Part shown: positions 57,458 to 64,000 of the stretch, piece after piece
Layout: each line of letters begins with the position of its first letter
How positions within the stretch are numbered: position 1 is the stretch's first letter
Assembly (NCBI GenBank): GCA_963675135.1
Contig: OY776131.1
Location: 32,077,381-32,141,380 of the forward strand
Origin: Galeopsis tetrahit
Taxonomy: Eukaryota; Streptophyta; Magnoliopsida; Lamiales; Lamiaceae
Length of the DNA: 64,000 bases
Direction: 5' to 3'
Translations under genes and position numbers: made by a program
Notes under the pieces: model-generated
What the model was told of the DNA's origin: nothing
Databases searched by the model: none
What the model saw: only the letters and a program-made list of their open reading frames with translations

Positions 57458-59964
57458 ATGGAGCAATCCGTCGTTGTGTGTGTAAAATTTAACAACCATT
57501 GCAAGCTCGTGTCCATACGTTCCGACACATCATTTGTTGATTTCATGACAAAAATTCAACAAGATTGGTCCCGAATTCAAGGTATTTTCGAAAACTTGGA
57601 ATTTAGTTGGTCGGGCGGAAATATAGTGAACTGTTTGTTGGGATGCGACGATGATTTGAAAAATATGTTTTCATATGCTTTGTCGAACACCTTGAAATGT
57701 GTTACTGTTTGTTCTTCCAAAATACATTGTGATTTTGTATCTCAAGTGATCGATGTTCCTAACGTTGGTTTTCAAAATAGTCAGGGTCATGTAGAATCAA
57801 ATATTACATCTAATATACCTTGCTCATCATCTGTTCCTGTTCTGGAAACATTGTCTCATAAGGGTAGAATATTTTTTCGATCTATTAAGAATTCTAGTTC
57901 AAAATTAACTTCCCAAGAAAATCAAAATCTGCATTCCGATCTTCCTTCATATGATATATGTCCAAAAACCATAAGAAAACCTTTACTTTCGGATTCATGG
58001 CCTGACAAGTTTAATGGTTTATGCGTTGGTTCAGTTTTTGAAGGTGGTGTTGTCGAGTTCAAGAAAGCGTTAATTAAGTATGCAACTGTGGCTGGATTTG
58101 TTTATAAATATACTAGGAATGATAGAAAGTATAATAGAGTTGAATGTGATCACCCAAGTGTTCATGATTGTAATTGGTTTATTAAGGGAACCACTACCAC
58201 TTCTTCTGGTATTTTACGTATTACAGATGACTATTTTATCCATAGTTGTAATGTTAATTCGTCAAACAAGGTCATGAAACGTATGAGTCCAAAGTTGATG
58301 TTTGATTTTGTTGTTCAAAAGGTTCGGACTACTCCGAATGCCTCTGGCAAAGATGTTATTCATCTATTAGGCGATGAGTATGGTTTGAACATTCCATATT
58401 ATAAGGCGTGGCGTACTGTAGAGCATGCTAGGGATCAAATTTTTAGCTCTTATGAAGACTCCTACAATCAGCTTCGATGGTATTGTGATGCAATTCAACG
58501 TACAAACCCTGGAAGTGCTGTTTTCCTAGAAAACAATGGATCGTCCAATCGGTTTGAGCGTCTATTTGTCTCTTTCAAATGATGTTTTGATGGATTTAAA
58601 TCTTGTCGGTCGATGCTCTTTATAGATGGTACGTTTATGAAAGGATGCTCTAAAGGTACTCTCTTATCTGCCACTGCCAAAGACGTAAACAATGGTATGA
58701 TTTTGCATATGTTAATTTACTATTGTTTGGACGTGTTATTATTTATTTCATTTCAGTGTCTCTCTGTTTTTTAATTATTTATTTTTAAACTGTGTTTTAC
58801 GTATCGCAGGTCTGTTCCCCGTTGCAGTTGCAGTTGTATCTTCGGAGAATATTGAAAATTGGACATGATTTCTTGAGATGTGCCGAGACAATCTAGAACA
58901 CCCAGACCAGGTGTTTTACATGTCTGATTGAAATTTAGGTTTAATGGTTGCTTTTCCTATTGTATTCGACGCTCCTGTGCATTTCTATTGTTTATTCCAT
59001 CTTACTAATAACCTCAAGTCTAGATTCAAGAAGGGTTGGACAAACCCTGAGAGAAAAAGCATGTCTGAATATTTTAGGGATTGTGCATATGCTCCGAATA
59101 TTCGTTTATTTAATGAGAAACTTTCAATCTTTAAGGCGACCCGTGGTGATACTGCAGAGAAATGGCTTGAAGATCTTCCTTATGACAAATGGGCCGTCGC
59201 ACACTCTCCCATACTTACCTGTTACGGGGAAATGCCGTCAAACGCCGTTGAATCATTTAATAGCTGGATTACTGACTTCAGGAGTTTGCCAATAACCTTC
59301 ATGATAGACTCTATTCGAATAGGTAGTTCCCCTAGTTCTTTCATAATCAGAGACAGACTCAATTTTCGATTGTTTATGAAATTTAGGGTTATTTGATTAT
59401 TTTACAGCACTCAGTTAGATGCACCTTCAAAGGAGGGACACATGCACAAAATGGTCTGGTGTACTCTGTCCAGTTAAGGAATCGTGGTGGAATCATCTCA
59501 CAAACAAATCTCGATCTTGGAAGGTTGTCATGTGTTTAAGTGGACAGTTTGAAGTTGGTTCTGTCCCAAGTACACTGGTTGATCTATGTACCAAACATTG
59601 TTCGTGTTGTCAATGGGAGGTTCGAGGTTTCCCTTGCTCTCATGCTGTTGCTGTCATTCGGAGTTCCAGTAGAAGTGTGCTTCAATACGTAGACAAATTT
59701 TTCTTCACCACAATGTATATGCAGACATACAGTCACTATATTCATCCCATCCCTGAAATAGAAAAATATGAAGGCCAACCTCTACTTCTTGATGATCACG
59801 TATTACCTCCACTGCTGAAACGTCCCCCAGGTCGTCCTAAGAAGAAAAAGATTTTGTCGTATGTTGAGCTCGGGAAGAAAACCAAGCGGTTTTATTATAT
59901 TTGTTACAAGTACGGCAATCACGATACTCTGCCATGTCTAATGTCCCAGCCAGATGAACAATAA
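57458..59964 (+). pseudogene. MuDR-type (MURA-like) MULE transposase, inactivated
   Basis: Exons about 57458-58694, 58810-59322 and 59408-59964 give a typical MURA order: N-terminal domain, MuDR DNA-binding region (KKALIKYATVAGFVYKYTRN), DDE core with Asp in LFIDGTFMKG, SD-NLGLM and CLFH, a SWIM finger CSCCQWEVRGFPCSHAVAVI, a basic PPGRPKKKK stretch and a C-terminal knuckle remnant. Three TGA codons interrupt conserved positions: 58580 (SFK-x-CFDGFK), about 58867 (NWT-x-FLEM, normally Trp) and about 58928 (SD-x-NLGLM, normally Arg). The last junction also needs a small frame change. TIRs were not found. It is unlike the FAR1-type transposase at 24936-27480. Confidence 0.9.
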
Positions 59965-60551
59965 ATGTAGTACACTATGCTTCACGCGTTGATTTGTTTC
60001 TGGTATCTGTGAGTGCATGTTTTATGTCCTATGTTTTGTATGTATATTTTCAATTGCACTGTTTCTGCGTTTCTACTCACATGTTATTACCCCCCAAATA
60101 TGCCTCTTCTTGCTTAATTGTTATTACTTGAATCAAATTGAATATGTCATTCTGCTGCTCTTACCACAATTATATGTCATTTTGCCTTATTTCTTGTTGT
60201 AATCGTACGTAGTTCCATTTCCTACATTTCAATTATCTTGTTCCAAGGTAATGACAAACATTGTACCCTTCCGATGCACCCTGATGAATTTGGTTGTTAC
60301 CAATGTGTTCTTGGTAGTTTTTTTTAACAATACAAGTATCTGCATATAATTTATTAACTTGAACATTCGTAACACACCATTGAACATTATACGACAACAA
60401 TTTGAATAAAATACTCTCTGTTCTGAATTTAATATATAGCCGTTATAAGTTGAATTATTATGGGTTTGGCCGTTTATGACCGTTGCTATATGCCTATAAA
60501 TGTCCCATACTCACACAATAGCATTCTATACATTCATATATTCATTAGCAA
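59965..60551. other. Intergenic; core promoter of the GRF gene
   Basis: AT-rich. TATAAA at 60495-60500, 52 bp before the GRF start codon, is a plausible TATA box. No other feature. Confidence 0.45.
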
Positions 60552-60971
60552 ATGTCTGATAGCACTTCTTCTCCTCCAACTGACTTGGTTGCCTTGTTTG
60601 GTGTGTCCTCCTGTCGAAACTGTGGTGCACCTGCGCATGTACGGAGATCCAAGTCTGATGCGAACCCTGGAAGGTTCTATTACAGATGCAGCACCCATGG
60701 TTTTTCGCATTGGTGTTCTCGGAGTACTGAAGTTCAAGGTGGGATCTGTACTACGAGGGACGCTCGTGCTGGTAGTGTTTCCCAGATTGGGGAATCCACT
60801 TCTCTTTCCCAACATCTACATGAAACTTCCCTTCCAGCCTTCGATGCGTTTCCAGAAAAAGTTCGTCATGTCGGTGGTGGCCAAGAAGTTCATAACATGT
60901 TTCTCTACATCCTACTAATTGTGTCATTTGTCCTGATTATATGCTTGTTTATTGCATTCAAGATAATGTAA
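60552..60971 (+). CDS. Small GRF-type zinc-finger protein with C-terminal membrane segment
   Basis: 139 residues from the ATG at 60552. A Ser/Thr-rich N-terminus is followed by a GRF-like finger: CRNCG (Cys21, Cys24), then NPGRFYYRC (38-46) and HWC (53-55). The family usually has CxCG...NPGRxFYxC...CxFFxW, so the last part is divergent. Residues about 114-138 (FLYILLIVSFVLIICLFIAF) form one hydrophobic helix, so the protein is probably tail-anchored. GRF fingers bind nucleic acid in other proteins; the function of these small plant membrane forms is not known. It is intact and lies 590 bp downstream of a dead MULE transposase in the same orientation, so it may be a host gene or transposon cargo. 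Confidence 0.75.
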   Translation: MSDSTSSPPTDLVALFGVSSCRNCGAPAHVRRSKSDANPGRFYYRCSTHGFSHWCSRSTEVQGGICTTRDARAGSVSQIGESTSLSQHLHETSLPAFDAFPEKVRHVGGGQEVHNMFLYILLIVSFVLIICLFIAFKIM

Positions 60972-61457
60972 TACAACTAAACTTTATATTGAATCCGTAT
61001 TCTAACGTTTCTATCTTATGACTTGTCTATGATGCAATCTAGTTTTTTATATGTGTATTGGATTGTTAATTGCTTCTTCCTTTTAATTTTCTACATTAAT
61101 AACCAACTCCCTTGTTTATATTATGTACTCTATTCATGTTCGTATGTTGATTGTTCCTAAACAAATCATTATTTTGTTTTAGTATCCCATATTTAAATTC
61201 GAATGTAACTAGTAACCATTAACCATTGTTATATAAAATAACACACTTTATCAACAAACAAACTACACCTGCACCCACGATGTGAATATGAATTGGCATG
61301 ACTTTGTTGCATTCGATCAATCAACTACATTAAAACATATTGCATAATTCAAAACAACCATCAATTAGTACACACGCATAGAATAACCACATTCATCTGA
61401 ACTGTAAGCTTACAAAACGATTTGTTTTTGGAACATATCATCACCTGCATACTGCTA
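60972..61457. other. Intergenic between convergent genes
   Basis: AT-rich, presumably the 3' untranslated regions of the GRF gene (plus) and F-box gene (minus). Nothing else seen. Confidence 0.45.
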
Positions 61458-62573
61458 TTACTGCATGTAGTTTTGAGGATCTATTATACTCATCCCGATG
61501 TTTAGCAATTTCCTATCTCCATGGTGTACAAGATCGTTTTCATCTAACACATCCTCACACTCTCCTGTGACTAAATCGTATTTGAACAATGTACCAATTG
61601 GATTTCTTCTAAACATGATCTTCGAATTCTCTGGCTTTATCAAGAACAGTGGTTGTGGTGTAAATTCTTGTGGCAAAAATACACAAGGGTTGAAAACGAT
61701 TTTATAAACCTTCCACACGTCATTACCTCCACTTCCTTGCAGTGTGTAGAATTCAAACTCGTAGTTATTGGAATCCATCGTTACCACAGGTGCAACAACC
61801 AGCGTATCTTCATCCAGTGCTTCCATTTCCCATCTTCCTTGCCACATCCAGAATCCCCAGCTATTCAATGTTTTCTTCATAGGCAATTCTATATTTGTCC
61901 AACATCCAATATTCAAATCGAATGTCGATATCTGCGACATTATTGGACTTGACATGTAGGTCTTGAAGTGAAGCAGGTTCCTTACCCACAATGAGTACCC
62001 ATAATCTAAATCATTAGTCGGCACATTCGACATTTCCACCCATCTCTTTGTATGTGTTGAGTAAACACTTACTTTGGATGTACATATGCTACTTCTATAA
62101 TGCATAACCCTTACAACAACATATGATTCAACGACGGAATCGTATGCCATAGAGAAGTGTGCAGTTGCCCAATCGACCTCGTTATCCCATGTGATTTCGT
62201 TATTAATTACCTCTATCTTTTCCTCTGAACAAGGGTTTACGATGAATAGCCGATCACTTGGCGATGCTAAACAAATCAGTCCCCTACACGCAACAAGTAT
62301 CACTCCTTCAAAAAGCACCCTTCTGTATTCTTCGTTCTCGTCCTTTGTTTTCTCGTACACTAGGTTTACCGCTAGATTCACCGTCACTAACTTTGTGAAA
62401 AATCTGTTTAGATTTCTCATGTGGATGTAGTTCATGTCTCCAAACCGTTTTGACGAAATGATTTCGTACCACGATTTTGACACAACCTTGAAACGTGCGG
62501 CCGATGCAGGTGGTAGCCTACGCATTACTTCTTCTTCCATGTCTTTAGTAAAACAAGATTCCGATTTCGACAT
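61458..62573 (-). CDS. F-box protein with F-box-associated domain
   Basis: Intronless frame of 371 residues from the ATG at 62573 (MSKSESCFTKDMEEEVMRRL). The F-box is at residues about 8-45 (LPPASAARFKVVSKSWYEIISS), which would bind SKP1 in an SCF ubiquitin ligase. After it comes an F-box-associated domain with GLICLASPSDRLFIVNPCSEE and repeated Trp-containing strands (KRWVEMSN, GCWTNIELP) typical of the plant CPR1/CPR30-like family, which recruits the target. The open frame continues upstream of the ATG without a stop (KFDIVSVWRNSWR), so a 5' exon is possible. No inactivating change is visible; the substrate is unknown. Confidence 0.85.
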   Translation of the reverse strand: MSKSESCFTKDMEEEVMRRLPPASAARFKVVSKSWYEIISSKRFGDMNYIHMRNLNRFFTKLVTVNLAVNLVYEKTKDENEEYRRVLFEGVILVACRGLICLASPSDRLFIVNPCSEEKIEVINNEITWDNEVDWATAHFSMAYDSVVESYVVVRVMHYRSSICTSKVSVYSTHTKRWVEMSNVPTNDLDYGYSLWVRNLLHFKTYMSSPIMSQISTFDLNIGCWTNIELPMKKTLNSWGFWMWQGRWEMEALDEDTLVVAPVVTMDSNNYEFEFYTLQGSGGNDVWKVYKIVFNPCVFLPQEFTPQPLFLIKPENSKIMFRRNPIGTLFKYDLVTGECEDVLDENDLVHHGDRKLLNIGMSIIDPQNYMQ

Positions 62574-64000
62574 CCTCCAACTATTCCTCCACACAGAAAC
62601 AATGTCAAATTTTTTTCCCTTCGAACAGTTTGACTGAATATCTAAAAAGCAACAAGAGAAGATGAATAATGATTACTCTACGCCGTTGCTGTTGAGCTTC
62701 TACTTTACATTAATTGCCTTGTTTAATTGTTATCTCAAATGACGTGCGGATTGATTGATTTGCTACTTTGAACTTTTTGCAAATATTTTAAAATCAGAAT
62801 ATCAAACGTTTTGTTCATTTTTTATTTTATTTGTTCCGTTTTTTCGCTGCAGCATTGCTTACAATAATTCTGTAACTCGTATATCCAAGTACGGTGTCGT
62901 TGTGTTCATTTTTTGCTCATTTCTTTTTTTTTTTTTTTTTTTTTTGGTTTTGATAATTTTTTTTGATTTAGACATAAAATCCAGTATAATGTGTACAAAT
63001 ATCTTCAATACAGATCCTTCATCCGGAATTAGTCTTTTCCCATTTATTATACTTATATTAATCTTAAATGATCGAAGCTTAAGGCTGTTACTATGTTTCG
63101 GTAACGTGTAGTTGTAACACAATTATATTGGATTTTAATCGGGGGACTATTTGTCATACACTACTGTGTCCCGATTGAACTTCTTTTTTTCTTACTACTC
63201 AACCTTTATATAGTTGAAATACAAATTTATTTGGGTTGTTCGACTAATATAATTCCTCTTTAAGGTCATGGGATGGTTGTGTTCGGTTTAATGTTTAACT
63301 AACAATGACTCACTCGTTTTTTATGATCATGTTCGAGTCTCCCACAACCCACATAATTTTTATAAACTACATTTGCATATGATTCAATTAATAAAAAACT
63401 TGCTAATCATTTATTAGTAATTGTAGAGTTATAATTATTAAACACATGCATTCAGAGTAATCCTATAACAGTTCGTTTCTTTATGAATAACATTTTCACC
63501 AAATGCATTCGGAGTAATCCTAAAATTCCCTTTATTTGGGACTATATATTTTTTCCTACGTACTAAAATTACATTATTAGCACAAAGTAAAATTTTACCT
63601 CTAATTCCCCCGTTCCGTGTAATAATTACGTTACATAAATAAGTTGTTTAAATCATCCCCATTATAAATTGTGTTTTTTTTTTTTTTTTTGGTCATCATT
63701 ACTCTTTAATTTACTTCTCTTATATTTGTAAACAAAGAGTTGTTGAACTGTTCATTTTATTTGTCCATTATCGAGGTTATTTACATATCATCCCATTAAT
63801 TCCACTTGAATATTGCCGATTTCAATTGTACATGACACAATGTCACAATTACTTTTCAAATAAGCAAAATCTGCCAAAAATACTAATTTTTCAACTCTAA
63901 CATACTCCTATAGCTGTAATCTTCTTACACCCTACTCACATAATCGATGAGACATGCCACTGTCGCATCATTACTTTACTTCACAAAAACCATTATACAC
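62574..64000. other. F-box gene 5' flank and AT-rich intergenic DNA
   Basis: A T run at 62929-62945 and another at 63668-63690. ATGCATTC(A/G)GAGTAATCCTA occurs twice near 63447 and 63503. No gene, RNA or transposon could be supported. The first few hundred bases should hold the F-box promoter. Confidence 0.45.

Noticed and set aside
62755..63111. Hydrophobic 118-codon frame
   Set aside because: Phe-rich product of T-rich DNA including a long T run; no sign of a gene.

Overview
This is nuclear DNA of a flowering plant, probably a dicot. The evidence is AT-rich intergenic DNA, plant-type introns, a LONELY GUY cytokinin gene, an F-box gene and many plant transposon families. The species cannot be named from the sequence; an asterid is only an impression. 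By eye, two ordinary genes look intact: a seven-exon LOG gene on the minus strand (4615-5860) and an F-box gene on the minus strand (61458-62573). A third small ORF (60552-60971, plus strand) encodes a GRF-type zinc finger followed by a membrane segment. Almost everything else is transposable elements, often nested, and many have termini and target-site duplications (TSDs) that can be read directly.

Layout. 1-475: copia pol remnant. 1226-2142: hAT-like element. 2218-3464: truncated Mutator-like (MULE) derivative. 4615-5860: LOG. 6183-10404: Stowaway-type MITEs, a hAT-like element (7276-8835) and a 72-bp triplication. 10870-11296: LTR fragment. 11555-18189: Helitron on the minus strand with both termini, keeping only the helicase part of its RepHel gene. 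18532-19792: a Stowaway MITE and a CACTA-like element. 20034-29454: a MULE-like element with about 220-bp terminal inverted repeats (TIRs), interrupted by a complete 7,504-bp MULE (20211-27714). 29915-31163: a hAT-like element containing a pogo/Emigrant-like element. 31978-41487: mostly MITEs, a LINE fragment, a Tourist-like MITE and a poly(A)-tailed retroposon. 41869-56177: a PIF/Harbinger derivative interrupted by a young Tat-type Ty3/gypsy retrotransposon (42401-55738), whose gag is itself interrupted by a solo LTR (43711-45469). 57458-59964: decayed MuDR-type transposase. 60552 onwards: GRF gene, F-box gene, then featureless AT-rich DNA.

The most interesting unit is the MULE at 20211-27714. 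It has perfect 47-bp TIRs and two convergent genes. From the left TIR runs a plant-mobile-domain (MAIN-like) gene; from the right TIR runs a FAR1/MULE-type transposase. Each gene appears to have a tiny first exon followed by an intron built from short tandem repeats centred on the palindrome TTCGAA. A third and larger array of the same motif, with a 152-bp higher-order period, lies between the two 3' ends. The related element at 2218-3464 carries the motif too. The MAIN-like gene is open apart from one nonsense codon. The transposase has lost the exon expected to carry its third catalytic residue, and now abuts the tail of an OTU-like domain.

The Tat element shows several traits known for its lineage: a second RNase H domain, a spliced antisense gene of the 'putative gypsy-type transposase' family, and a 3' tandem array of about 120-bp units. 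It is broken mainly by two in-frame stops of the kind left by deamination of methylated cytosine. All identifications are from motif reading by eye, without database searches.
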